Source of the DNA: Adhaeribacter arboris
Lineage (GTDB): Bacteria > Bacteroidota > Bacteroidia > Cytophagales > Hymenobacteraceae
Assembly: GCF_003023845.1 (NCBI RefSeq)
Contig: NZ_PYFT01000001.1
Location: 4,774,001 to 4,838,000 of the forward strand
DNA length: 64,000 nucleotides
Direction: 5' to 3'
Every line of letters begins with the position of its first letter. The first letter of the stretch is position 1. Below, piece by piece: positions 8,519-16,550 of the stretch. A program made the position numbers and the translations under genes. Under the pieces are notes generated by a model, which was not told the DNA's origin, did no database searches, and saw nothing but the letters and a program-made list of their open reading frames with translations.

Positions 8519-9991
8519 ATGAAAATTTACTTCTCTGACTTCTTTAATGTTTCGCCAGAAACACTAGATGAATACGGCGCATTTAACGTGTCACTAATAA
8601 ATGATTTGCCATTGTTCATTGATCCCTTTCTGCTTTTTGGAAGTAAAAAGCCTGAATATCAAGAGTTACACCAAAATATATTGGACTATTTAACTTTTTT
8701 AAAGTCAAAGTCAGAAAAAGGAATAACAGATATTTCACAAGTTAAATCTTGGTATCTGTTTCGTGAAGTAAAACAAAATTGGTTTGGCTACAGCAAAGTT
8801 GGAAATGGAGGAAGTGGTTTAGGTGAAAAGTTTGGAAAGGCAATGTCCTCGTCTATGCATATCGTTTTTGACGACTTGGGCAAAGAAAAGATTACAGAAA
8901 GTTCGCATCTCGAAAAGGCTGGGCTATTTGAATTTGGTGTAGGAAAAGACAACATAAGCGACTTTACTACGAATCTAACAAAAGAATATTTGTTAACCTA
9001 TACAGAATCTTTTGCTAAAAAACATATAGACCCTATTCAACTTAATGCTGTTATGGTTGACAAGGTTTATTTTGACTATGAACTTGAAAGATGGATGCCG
9101 AAAGAGTTTACACTTCCATATATTTTCAATGATTTTGTAATTCTTACGCCAAAAGAGCTTTTAACTAAAGACGAAAATTGGATTAATAGTAATGACTTGC
9201 GAGGCGACTTTAGGAAAATATGTAACAGCATTCCAAATGATCAAATGCGAAATGAAATATCTAATTATTTTTATAAAAAGCTCCCAAAACCTCCGAAGAA
9301 TAAACAAAATTCCCAAAAAGAAATAACACAAGCAATTCAAGAAACAATAAGGCAGTATCCTGAAATTATCAAGTGGTATATTAAGCAAAAAGAAGAAAAT
9401 AAAGAAGGAGCAAAGAATGTTTCAAAACAAAGGGTTCAAGAAGTTGAAACTGTTTTTATTCACCAAATAAGTTCTTTCGTTGAAAAACTCATTGATAATA
9501 CTGACTTTTATAAAATTAGTTCGCAAAGTTCTTTTGATGAGGCTTTGGAAAGGGTTAATTACTTAAAGCAAGTAATTGAGAATAATGACGGATACAGACT
9601 TTTTTACATTGACGGCGAACCAATCAAAAGAGAAGAAGACTTACAAATTATTTATCGCCTAACTTGGTATGCTTCTGATTTTGATATTAACAGAGAAGCG
9701 AATAATGGCCGTGGTCCTGTTGATTATGCAATATCAAAAGGAGCAAAAGACAAGACGCTAATAGAGTTTAAACTGGCCTCAAATTCAAAACTAAAACAAA
9801 ACTTGGAGAAACAAGTGGAAATTTATGAAAAGGCAAATAATACCAATAGTTCGATTAAAGTCATTTTATACTTTGACAACAGTGAATTCAAAAAAGTAAT
9901 CAAAGCATTGAAAGAACTTAAAATCGACAATAAGCCAAACATAATACTTATTGATGCAGGACGAAAAATATCAGCTTCAAATGTTAAATAG
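8519..9991 (+). CDS. Putative PD-(D/E)XK nuclease-domain protein (cassette 1)
   Basis: I do not recognise a named family for this 490-aa protein. The C-terminal part (about residues 395-485) contains GPVDYAISKGAKDKTLIEFK, which fits a PD-(D/E)XK active site: Asp402, then Glu416-x-Lys418, each at the end of a predicted strand. A second strand-helix unit (IKVILYFD) follows, as in restriction-like folds. Residues 1-300 show no motif I know. The gene is AT-rich and unlike its left neighbour in codon use. It fills the first cassette and starts 39 bases after the cassette boundary. Nuclease activity, for example in phage defence, is inference. Confidence 0.6.
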   Translation: MKIYFSDFFNVSPETLDEYGAFNVSLINDLPLFIDPFLLFGSKKPEYQELHQNILDYLTFLKSKSEKGITDISQVKSWYLFREVKQNWFGYSKVGNGGSGLGEKFGKAMSSSMHIVFDDLGKEKITESSHLEKAGLFEFGVGKDNISDFTTNLTKEYLLTYTESFAKKHIDPIQLNAVMVDKVYFDYELERWMPKEFTLPYIFNDFVILTPKELLTKDENWINSNDLRGDFRKICNSIPNDQMRNEISNYFYKKLPKPPKNKQNSQKEITQAIQETIRQYPEIIKWYIKQKEENKEGAKNVSKQRVQEVETVFIHQISSFVEKLIDNTDFYKISSQSSFDEALERVNYLKQVIENNDGYRLFYIDGEPIKREEDLQIIYRLTWYASDFDINREANNGRGPVDYAISKGAKDKTLIEFKLASNSKLKQNLEKQVEIYEKANNTNSSIKVILYFDNSEFKKVIKALKELKIDNKPNIILIDAGRKISASNVK

Positions 9992-10002
9992 AAGAAATCC
10001 TT

Positions 10003-10069
10003 CCACCAACACTGTATATACAAAACCCTTGCTCCGCTGCGGGCTTCGCATATACTAAACGTTGCCAGC
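10003..10069 (+). repeat. attC-like recombination site A
   Basis: The R''-like CCACCAAC (10003-10010) is followed by an arm 10014-10028, a 12-base loop, an arm 10041-10055, a 5-base spacer and the R'-like GTTGCCAGC (10061-10069). The arms match at 12 of 15 positions. All three mismatches are A opposite C on the top strand, which become T-G wobbles on the bottom strand, the strand recombined in integron attC sites. The left spacer has 3 bases and the right has 5, giving the expected unpaired asymmetry. Confidence 0.75.
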
Positions 10070-10086
10070 AATAACATAAAAAACAG

Positions 10087-10893
10087 ATGGAACTGAAAGA
10101 CTACTTAGGACTTACTGTTATCGGAGCTGTAATTACGACTATAGGTAGCTTAATCGCTCTTTTCCTAAAGGACTTTTTGTTTGTTCGATACTTTGACTCA
10201 ATTAGGGAGAAACGGACCCTGAAGAGTTTATTAAAAAAGTATAACGATCCGTTGGTATTGTCTGCAATTGAACTAATCAGACGTCTAAATGAATTGATAA
10301 AAAATTATTCTACTCTAACTAGTGTTTTTACCACAGACAACTTCAACTCCACACCGAGAATCCAGGCATCAAATGATGCAACGGATCCTTACTTTTTGAA
10401 ATACAAAATTGTAAGTACCCTTTATAGATTTTGTTCCCTACTTGGTTGGCTTGAATTGTATCGACAAGAAATGACTTTCTTGGACAGTCACTCCACTAAA
10501 AGGACAATTAAGCTACTCGAGATTATAGAAAAGATAAGGATCCCTTTGGCGGACGGACAATTAATTGAAGAGAAAAAAGATTGGACAACTTGGAAGGACA
10601 TACTAATATTTAGGGAAGAGTTAAGGGCCATCGGAGAGGGAATGATTGAGAACAACAAAGAAAAGAGATCAATACTGGGGTATGGAAAATTTCAAGAGAT
10701 GATTGACGGATATTTAAGTAATGATAAGCCGACTCGGTTGCGACCTACAATTAATTTCTTCTTGGACTATAACAACAAGAAGGATTTTAGACAACAAAGA
10801 CTTAAGCTATTGCATGATGGACTATTAGATCTAGTCGAGTGTTTAAATAAGGAATTGTACAACAAACAGGTAAAGAAACTTAGATTAGACTAA
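10087..10893 (+). CDS. Membrane-anchored hypothetical protein (cassette 2)
   Basis: The family is not recognised. The 268-aa protein has one N-terminal transmembrane helix (about residues 9-30), followed by KDFLFVRYFD and a soluble helical domain rich in Lys, Arg and Glu, presumably cytoplasmic. The ATG lies 18 bases after the R' box of attC-like site A, leaving almost no room for its own promoter, so it may rely on readthrough. Base composition is AT-rich. A short membrane anchor with a helical domain is common among defence-related or signalling effectors, but nothing in the sequence proves such a role. Confidence 0.65.
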   Translation: MELKDYLGLTVIGAVITTIGSLIALFLKDFLFVRYFDSIREKRTLKSLLKKYNDPLVLSAIELIRRLNELIKNYSTLTSVFTTDNFNSTPRIQASNDATDPYFLKYKIVSTLYRFCSLLGWLELYRQEMTFLDSHSTKRTIKLLEIIEKIRIPLADGQLIEEKKDWTTWKDILIFREELRAIGEGMIENNKEKRSILGYGKFQEMIDGYLSNDKPTRLRPTINFFLDYNNKKDFRQQRLKLLHDGLLDLVECLNKELYNKQVKKLRLD

Positions 10894-10900
10894 TGCTACT

Positions 10901-10992
10901 GCTAGCAACACAAGATATAAGTCATTCCAGCACAGTTGATATTTAATTTGATTATTCTGGGTGCCGGCACGCCTCATAGCCAAACGTTGGGC
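10901..10992 (+). repeat. attC-like recombination site B
   Basis: The R''-like GCTAGCAAC (10901-10909) matches the complement of the start of its own cassette (GTTGCCAGC, 10061) at 8 of 9 positions. Arms 10914-10933 and 10961-10980 pair at 14 of 20 positions. Three of the mismatches become G-T wobbles on the bottom strand. The loop spans 10934-10960. The R'-like GTTGGGC (10986-10992) fits the integron consensus GTTRRRY exactly. It lies 7 bases after the stop of the cassette 2 gene. Confidence 0.7.
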
Positions 10993-11052
10993 AGAATGCA
11001 AAAACAGGAAAAGTAAAAAGCGTATTTTTGAATAAGTAAAAGAAATAAGACC

Positions 11053-11277
11053 ATGGCTACACCAATCCAATTTATTATAGATAATGAGGGACACAAGAAA
11101 TCAGTTATTGTACCTTACAAGCAATGGGAAGAGTTGAACCAACGCTATGAGAAGCTGAACAACAAAGTGCAGGTACTCACTGGAATTCAAGAAGCGATGA
11201 AGGAAGTAGCGCATGCCCGGAAAACAGGTAAGAAGTTGCAGGCCCTGACTGACTTTCTGAATGAAAACAGAGATTAG
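11053..11277 (+). CDS. Putative type II antitoxin (cassette 3)
   Basis: This 74-aa protein begins with a short beta-strand region (IQFIIDNEGHKKSVIVPYK) and continues as a charged helix of about 45 residues, an organisation resembling Phd/RelB-like antitoxins. It overlaps the toxin gene by 17 bases (11261-11277), as expected for translational coupling. It lies 60 bases after the R' box of site B. The N-terminal part probably dimerises and binds the operator, and the helix would wrap the toxin. The exact antitoxin family was not identified. Confidence 0.7.
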   Translation: MATPIQFIIDNEGHKKSVIVPYKQWEELNQRYEKLNNKVQVLTGIQEAMKEVAHARKTGKKLQALTDFLNENRD

Positions 11278-11620
11278 GGTTACCAACAACTTCAGTAAGC
11301 GTGCAAAGTCCCTGATAAAGAAATACCCATCCCTGATAAATGAACTGGAGGCATTGGAGAAAGACCTTACCAGTAACCCTCAACTAGGCACACCTCTAGG
11401 CAGCAATTCTTACAAAATAAGGTTGTCCATTAAAAGCAAAGGCAAAGGTAAAAGTGGCGGTGCAAGAGTGATTACACATATTGACGGCGAAATAGTAGCA
11501 ATGGTTGAAAAAAGTATAAACGAGAAAATCACGGTTTACTTGTTGACTATCTATGACAAGTCCGAGACTGCATCAATATCAACCAAAGAATTAAAAGAAC
11601 TTATCAAAAATAAGCGCTAA
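11261..11620 (+). CDS. RelE/ParE-family toxin (cassette 3)
   Basis: The 119-aa basic protein has the RelE/ParE layout: two N-terminal helices (NNFSKRAKSLIKKYPSLINE), then strands with SYKIRLSI, GGARVITHI and ITVYLLTIYDKSE. The last is the conserved final strand ending in a Lys-Ser/Asp-Lys element. RelE toxins cleave mRNA on the ribosome; ParE toxins poison gyrase. The sequence does not decide between them. It is complete, and is the only intact toxin gene among the toxin-antitoxin loci of this window. It overlaps the antitoxin gene and is followed 16 bases later by site C. Confidence 0.75.
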   Translation: MKTEIRVTNNFSKRAKSLIKKYPSLINELEALEKDLTSNPQLGTPLGSNSYKIRLSIKSKGKGKSGGARVITHIDGEIVAMVEKSINEKITVYLLTIYDKSETASISTKELKELIKNKR

Positions 11621-11636
11621 TAAAAATAAGCACCTC

Positions 11637-11702
11637 GCCCAATGTTTAGTATCTACAAAACCCTTGCTGCGCTTCGGGCTATGTAGATACTAAACATTGG
11701 GC
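11637..11702 (+). repeat. attC-like site C, fully palindromic
   Basis: A perfect 20-base inverted repeat (11637-11656 with 11683-11702) continues inward with 13 of 15 pairs in all, around a 12-base loop (11664-11675). It is related in sequence to site A: both share the TACAAAACCCTTGCT core. Here the two end boxes read GCCCAAT and ATTGGGC, so the AAC/GTT core is mutated on both sides. The spacers are also complementary, unlike in a working attC. It closes the array before the ECF sigma gene. Confidence 0.65.
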
Positions 11703-11864
11703 ATCATTTAACCATACTGAATACAGTAAAAGGACACGTATCCATTCTTGCTCATCCAAAATAAATTTTAAGGACAATCCTTTCCAGCTTTCAAAAAAAT
11801 AGCAAATATTTTGTGATAAAATCTCCTTTTCGGCTACTAATACTATAAGAAGACAACAGCAGGA

Positions 11865-12371
11865 ATGAATCAGTCCGATAAGAAGGAGTTTATCCAGTTA
11901 ATTCAAGCGCACCAAAGGCTCATCAACAGCCTGTGTGCTATCTATTATACCGCTCCCGAAGATCGAAAAGACTGCCGGCAAGATATTGTGCTGCAGCTCT
12001 GGCGGGCTTACCCCAACTTCCGCCACGAATCTAAAGTAAGCACCTGGATCTATCAGGTGGCTTTGCATACCATCCTGAACCAAAACAAGAAAGAAAAAAG
12101 ACGGGTAGCTACCGAGCCTTACTCGGAGGTTAATTTAAATATTGGGGTCGTACCCATTTTTGCCGACGATGCCGTGCAGCAACTGCAACAAGCCATTAAT
12201 CTGCTGGCCGACGTGGATAAGGCCCTCGTGATTCTTTATCTGGAAGGATATAGCCACCGCGAAATTGCGGACATTTTACACCTAACCGAGACCAATGTGA
12301 GCACCCGCTTTGGCCGGGTGAAAGCGCAATTGCAAAAAATATTTAAAATTAAGCATTATGAACCTCGATAA
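11865..12371 (+). CDS. RNA polymerase sigma factor, ECF type
   Basis: The 168-aa protein has sigma region 2 (about residues 10-80, with RKDCRQDIVLQLWRAYPNF and STWIYQVALH) and region 4 (about 105-160, with LYLEGYSHREIADILHLTE). It directs RNA polymerase to a specific promoter set. Its stop overlaps by 14 bases the start of a small membrane-protein gene, a usual arrangement of an ECF factor with a partner. The next gene, lgt, may belong to the same transcript. The signal sensed is unknown. Confidence 0.88.
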   Translation: MNQSDKKEFIQLIQAHQRLINSLCAIYYTAPEDRKDCRQDIVLQLWRAYPNFRHESKVSTWIYQVALHTILNQNKKEKRRVATEPYSEVNLNIGVVPIFADDAVQQLQQAINLLADVDKALVILYLEGYSHREIADILHLTETNVSTRFGRVKAQLQKIFKIKHYEPR

Positions 12372-12558
12372 TCTTAAATCTGGCTGGCAACAATACAAGG
12401 TAATGCATAGCCTCCCGGCGATGGAAGAGGAAGAAATACTATCCATTATCGAAGCCAAACCAAGGAAGGCTTCGGGGTTAGTATTCAGCAGAGTAACGCA
12501 AAACACCTTGCTCTACGCTTTTTTACTGCTGTGCGTGAATGGTGGCTGCGCCATCTGA
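12358..12558 (+). CDS. Small membrane protein coupled to the ECF sigma gene
   Basis: The 66-aa protein starts with MNLDNLKSGWQQYKVMHSL and an acidic helix, and ends in one hydrophobic segment (about residues 46-64). It overlaps the sigma gene by 14 bases, so it is likely translated with it and could act as an anti-sigma or anchoring partner. It has only one membrane segment and no periplasmic domain. It may be naturally short or a truncated longer protein; the sequence after the stop shows no obvious continuation. Confidence 0.6.
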   Translation: MNLDNLKSGWQQYKVMHSLPAMEEEEILSIIEAKPRKASGLVFSRVTQNTLLYAFLLLCVNGGCAI

Positions 12559-12606
12559 TAGCCTTACTTTTTTAAATTTTCTTTCTACTTTTTTCCTTGT
12601 TTTGTT

Positions 12607-13437
12607 ATGGCCTATATCCATTGGGTTCCGGACGGAATCCTTGTTGACTTTGGTTTTTATGCCCTCCGGTGGTATTCTGTGCTTTTTGCCTCGGGCTTTC
12701 TGTTCAGCTATATTTTACTGCGTAAGAAGTTCCGGGCGGAAGGCGTAGCCGGGGTAATGTTGGAAAAGCTGACCATCTACGTGGTAATAGCAACGGTTAT
12801 CGGCGCCCGATTGGGGCATTGCTTGTTTTACGATTTTGCGTATTACTCCCAGCACCCCCTGGAAATTTTTCTACCAGTCCGCTTCCAACCAGAGTTAGCG
12901 TTTACCGGTTTTCAAGGATTAGCCAGTCATGGGGGAGTGATGGCCATATTAATCGCCGTTAGCTTATATTCCTACCGGTATCAGGTAGCGCTGTTTTGGA
13001 TACTGGATAAGCTGGCGTTGGTTAGTCCGCTGGCGGGCTGTCTCATTCGGGTAGGCAATCTGTTTAATTCAGAAATCATTGGCCGGCCTACGTCGGTGCC
13101 CTGGGCTTTTGTTTTTGAACGGGTGGACCTCATTCCCCGGCATCCGGGGCAGCTCTACGAAGCTATTAGTTATCTGCTGATTTTTATTTTGCTCCATACC
13201 CTGGAACCAAAGCTGAACAGAAAGCCCGGTTTTATCTTTGGGTTATTTCTGGTCTTACTGTTCCTTGCCCGGTTCCTGCTGGAATTCTTTAAAGCCGATC
13301 AATCGGTTTTTGAAGCGGGCATGTTGCTGAATATGGGGCAACTGCTCAGTATTCCTTTTATTCTGCTGGGGTTTATCCTGCTGGTGTTAAAGAATCAGAA
13401 GCAATCGATTATAGTTAAAGAACCGCCGGCCGCGTAG
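12607..13437 (+). CDS. lgt: Prolipoprotein diacylglyceryl transferase
   Basis: This 276-aa inner-membrane enzyme transfers diacylglyceryl from phosphatidylglycerol to the lipobox Cys of prelipoproteins, the first step of lipoprotein maturation. Hallmarks are GLASHGG (catalytic His region), the signature RVGNLFNSEIIGRP, and RHPGQLYEA. About seven hydrophobic segments are visible and the length is normal. It follows the sigma/membrane-protein pair by 48 bases and may share their transcript. The genus should have a housekeeping lgt; whether this is it or a second copy cannot be told from one window. Confidence 0.92.
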   Translation: MAYIHWVPDGILVDFGFYALRWYSVLFASGFLFSYILLRKKFRAEGVAGVMLEKLTIYVVIATVIGARLGHCLFYDFAYYSQHPLEIFLPVRFQPELAFTGFQGLASHGGVMAILIAVSLYSYRYQVALFWILDKLALVSPLAGCLIRVGNLFNSEIIGRPTSVPWAFVFERVDLIPRHPGQLYEAISYLLIFILLHTLEPKLNRKPGFIFGLFLVLLFLARFLLEFFKADQSVFEAGMLLNMGQLLSIPFILLGFILLVLKNQKQSIIVKEPPAA

Positions 13438-13739
13438 TGGTTGTAGTCTTAGTTGCATTTAAACTGCGTTCAACAACTGCCATTACTTAAACACTTCTAT
13501 TTGGCAACAGCTTTATTCCCAACAAGGTTATAACTTTAATTTACAAGCTTAAAATAGATTTCTTCTCTGGCTAAATCCATTAACAGTTTTTTGAATTTTT
13601 CCGGCTACTATGATTATGGAAACTATTAGTGGAAACTCCATTTATTTCCTTTATCCGACTCGGCCAAAAAAGCGAAATAATTAGGCAAATCCAACTAACT
13701 GAATAAAATGCCTATATTTGAATTTCGCAAACAATAGAT
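13438..13739. other. Intergenic region before an AraC regulator
   Basis: These 302 bases hold no credible ORF. TATATTTG at 13713-13720 fits the Bacteroidota -7 box TAnnTTTG and lies 19 bases before the AraC start, but no good -33 partner was seen. Confidence 0.35.
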
Positions 13740-14672
13740 ATGATAGGCATTGCTTCGTTGCAGGATTTTTACCGGGAAATGGGGTTCGTGAATAATAACG
13801 AACTCGAAACCATTTTACCGGACGGCATCAATAAAGAAATTGGGCATTTTAACGTGTTTAGTATTGCCAGTACGCGGAAGAAACTGAAGGAAACCAAGGT
13901 TATGCCTTACAACCGGCGGACTTACTATAAAATAAGTTTGATTAACGGTCACAATCGCGCGGAATACGCCGACAAAGTTATTGACATCCCCAAGCACGGT
14001 TTATTGTTTGCCTCGCCCAAAGTACCGTATAACTATATTCCGCAGGATGAACAGCAGTCGGGTTATTTTTGCATTTTCACGCAGGAGTTTCTGGCTACTT
14101 CGCGGAGCGGCGTCATTCTGGACGAACTGCCTATATTTAAACCGGGCGGTTACCCGGTCTTTCAATTAAATGAAAATCAGGTGAAAGAATTAAAGCAGCT
14201 GTTCGAGAAGATGTTTCAGGAACTGGCTTCGGACTACCCCTTCAAATACGATTTGCTGCGCAATTATGTGTTAGAGTTAATCCATTACGGTCAGAAATTA
14301 CAACCGGATATTACCCAATACACCGCCCACAATGCTACTGCCCGAATTACCGGATTGTTCGTGGAGTTGCTGGAACGGCAGTTTCCCATTACCTCCCCGG
14401 GACAGCAATTAGAATTACGGGCCGCGAAAGATTATGCCGAACGGTTAGCCATTCACGTGAACCATTTAAATAAGGTCTTAAAAGAAAATACCGGCAAAAC
14501 CACTTCTGACTTTATTAGCGGCCGCCTGGCCCAGGAAGCCAAAATATTACTCAAACAAACCGACTGGAATGTGTCGGAAATTGCGTATGCCTTAGGTTTT
14601 GAAGAAGTAGCCCATTTTTCTAACTTTTTTAAAAAACAAGCCGGTTTGTCGCCACTGGCTTTTCGTTCCTGA
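13740..14672 (+). CDS. AraC-family transcriptional regulator
   Basis: The 310-aa protein has an N-terminal cupin-like sensing domain and a C-terminal pair of helix-turn-helix motifs (about residues 225-310). The second contains WNVSEIAYALGFEEVAHFSNFFKK, here quoted only in part: SEIAYALGFEEVAHF. It is followed after 91 bases by an SDR gene on the same strand, the likely target. The same arrangement of an oxidoreductase gene and an AraC gene appears again at 16551-18383. The effector is unknown. Confidence 0.88.
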   Translation: MIGIASLQDFYREMGFVNNNELETILPDGINKEIGHFNVFSIASTRKKLKETKVMPYNRRTYYKISLINGHNRAEYADKVIDIPKHGLLFASPKVPYNYIPQDEQQSGYFCIFTQEFLATSRSGVILDELPIFKPGGYPVFQLNENQVKELKQLFEKMFQELASDYPFKYDLLRNYVLELIHYGQKLQPDITQYTAHNATARITGLFVELLERQFPITSPGQQLELRAAKDYAERLAIHVNHLNKVLKENTGKTTSDFISGRLAQEAKILLKQTDWNVSEIAYALGFEEVAHFSNFFKKQAGLSPLAFRS

Positions 14673-14763
14673 GGTGCTATTTGATTTTTGCAAATAATGG
14701 ATTGATACGTGCAAACACCTGCCCGGTAAATTGCGCCACCTTTGTAGTATAAAATTTAAAAAT

Positions 14764-15528
14764 ATGGCTACAAATAATAAAATCGCATTAGTTACCGGCG
14801 GGAGCCGCGGATTAGGCAAAAACATGGCTCTTAGCTTAGCCAAAAAAGGGATTGATGTGGTGCTTACCTATAACAGCAACCAGCCGGAAGCCGATAAAGT
14901 AGTTTCGGAAATACAAGCTTTAGGTCAAAAAGCCTTTGCTTTTCAACTGGATGCCGGAAACATCAAATCTTTTGGTAATTTTCTCGGACAAGTAACCACC
15001 CATTTACAAGAACAAACCGGTAGTCCGAACTTTGATTTTTTGATTAATAATGCCGGCACTGCCCTCTACGCTCCTTTTGCCGAAACCACCGAAGAGCAGT
15101 TTGATACGGCCTTGAACCTTCATTACAAAGGCGTATTTTTCTTAACGCAAAAAGCCTTACCGTTTCTCAATGATGGCGGACGGATCATCAATATCTCCTC
15201 AGGATTGGCGCGTTTTTCTTTTCCGGGTTCTTCGGCTTATGGTTCCATGAAAGGCGCCATTGAAGTGCTTACCCGGTATTTGGCTAAAGAGCTAGGCCCA
15301 CGTGGCATTGCGGCCAATGTAGTAGCGCCCGGAGCTATCGCTACCGATTTTGGCGGCGGCCACGTACGCGATAATGAAGACGTAAACGCTCAAATTGCGG
15401 GCATTACCGCTTTAGGCCGCGTAGGTTTACCCGACGATATTGGCGGCGTAGTAGCGTTTTTATGCACCGAAGAGGCCCGCTGGATTAACGGCCAACGGAT
15501 TGAAGTTTCCGGCGGAATGAATTTGTAA
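14764..15528 (+). CDS. SDR-family NAD(P)-dependent oxidoreductase
   Basis: The 254-aa enzyme has TGGSRGLGKNMA for cofactor binding, NNAG, a Ser in NISSG, and catalytic YGSMK. The start is the ATG of MATNNK; an 11-residue upstream extension has no family support. The C-terminal VSGGMNL end is typical of FabG-like reductases. It lies downstream of an AraC gene and is followed by a strong palindromic terminator. The substrate is unknown; such pairs often handle xenobiotic carbonyl compounds (inference). Confidence 0.88.
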   Translation: MATNNKIALVTGGSRGLGKNMALSLAKKGIDVVLTYNSNQPEADKVVSEIQALGQKAFAFQLDAGNIKSFGNFLGQVTTHLQEQTGSPNFDFLINNAGTALYAPFAETTEEQFDTALNLHYKGVFFLTQKALPFLNDGGRIINISSGLARFSFPGSSAYGSMKGAIEVLTRYLAKELGPRGIAANVVAPGAIATDFGGGHVRDNEDVNAQIAGITALGRVGLPDDIGGVVAFLCTEEARWINGQRIEVSGGMNL

Positions 15529-15563
15529 AATTAAAAGTGCTGTTGCCAATAAGGTGTTATTGT

Positions 15564-15599
15564 AAAAAGCTGACTTGGAACGTTCCAAGTCAGCTTTTT
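15564..15599. terminator. Strong bidirectional terminator
   Basis: AAAAAGCTGACTTGGAAC and its exact complement form a 36-base perfect palindrome with an A tract on the left and a T tract on the right. It works as a Rho-independent terminator on either strand. It lies 35 bases after the SDR stop. Confidence 0.85.
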
Positions 15600-15710
15600 A
15601 CTTTTAGGCTGTATTGAACCTTAAACTATAAATTTCCGGTATGGCAATACTTAAACCATCACTATTTTTATGAAAATAAAAAATCGGAATAAATCGTTAA
15701 GTTTATACAT

Positions 15711-15965
15711 CAGCTAAAAATAGCCATTACGGCCTTTGAAATCCTTAACATCCAAAACGACTTCGGCGCGCAAGCAATAAGAATTCCGGAGAATTTTAAA
15801 ATTGATGACGATAAGGTATATGTTAAAAGAATAGGCAATGCTTTATACTTAATACCCTTCCATAATCCATGGGAAAATCTTTTTGAAAGTTTGGATAAGT
15901 TCACTCCTGACTTTATGGGAGAAAGAAACCAAGTAGATAATCAAACTCGGGAGACTTTTGATTAA
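15711..15965 (+). pseudogene. Degenerate VapB-type antitoxin
   Basis: The frame encodes AQAIRIPENFKIDDDKVYVK and later NPWENLFESLDKFTPDFM, clear marks of a VapB antitoxin with an AbrB/MazE-like swapped-hairpin fold. No ATG, GTG or TTG start lies in frame before the conserved region, and a stop is found just upstream (15692-15694 area). The expected N-terminus (TAK-x-F) appears as TAFEI. The stop codon overlaps the vapC ATG (TAATG). The gene has probably lost its start. Confidence 0.7.
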
Positions 15966-16366
15966 TGAAATACTTACTGGATACGAATATTTGTATTTAT
16001 ATTATTAAAAGAAAGCCAGCTATTGTACTTGAAAAGTTTAAAGAATTACCTTTAGGAAGTGTTGCCATTTCGACTATTACTTTAGCTGAACTGGAATATG
16101 GCATATGAAAAAGTACTAATCCTGACAAAAATTTAGATGCCCTTATCTAATTCTTGGTTCCGCTAAACATTTTGGCTTTTGATTCTGAAGCAACAAGAAC
16201 TTACGGTAAAATAAGAGCAGATTTAGAAAGAAAAGGAACGCCTATTGGGCCACTGGACACCTTCATTGCCGCCCATGCATTAAGTTTAAATATGATTTTA
16301 GTAACTAACAATGAGAAAGAGTTTACCAGAATAGCAGAACTGAAAATCGAAAATTGGGCAGAATAA
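15965..16366 (+). pseudogene. VapC-type PIN-domain toxin, inactivated by two stop codons
   Basis: The 133-codon frame begins MKYLLDTNICIY and ends near KIENWAE, with the PIN acidic residues in LLDTN, TLAELEYG and PLDTFIAAHA. VapC toxins are RNases that cleave tRNA or rRNA. Two in-frame stops interrupt it: TGA at 16106-16108 (codon 48) and TAA at 16148-16150 (codon 62). No frameshift is needed to read both sides. With the defective antitoxin upstream, the locus is dead. Confidence 0.85.
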
Positions 16367-16550
16367 AAACCGCTAGCAATGACTATGCAAGAGTTGGGTT
16401 ACTTTCTTCAGAATTTCCTTCTTTTCCATTACCTCATATTTGGGCGCAGATTTACTTCATAAGTTAAGAAACGGCTACAATAACCATAGATTTGGCTACA
16501 CCGGCTTTTTAGTAACTACTGACCTTTGTAGAAACTAAAAAACATAGAAA

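Larger units (their letters stand above)
8473..11702 (+). mobile_element. Array of three integron-type gene cassettes without integrase (CALIN-like)
   Basis: Three cassettes lie head to tail with all genes on the plus strand. Each is followed by an attC-like site, at 10003-10069, 10901-10992 and 11637-11702. The first bases of each cassette are complementary to the box after its own gene: GTTGGTGG with CCACCAAC (8/8), GTTGCCAGC with GCTAGCAAC (8/9), GTTGGGC with GCCCAAT (6/7). Contents are a PD-(D/E)XK-type protein, a membrane-anchored unknown and an antitoxin-toxin pair. All are AT-rich compared with the flanking genes. No tyrosine integrase is in the window. The cassette logic is established for integrons; assignment here is from sequence reading without a covariance search. 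Confidence 0.75.
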
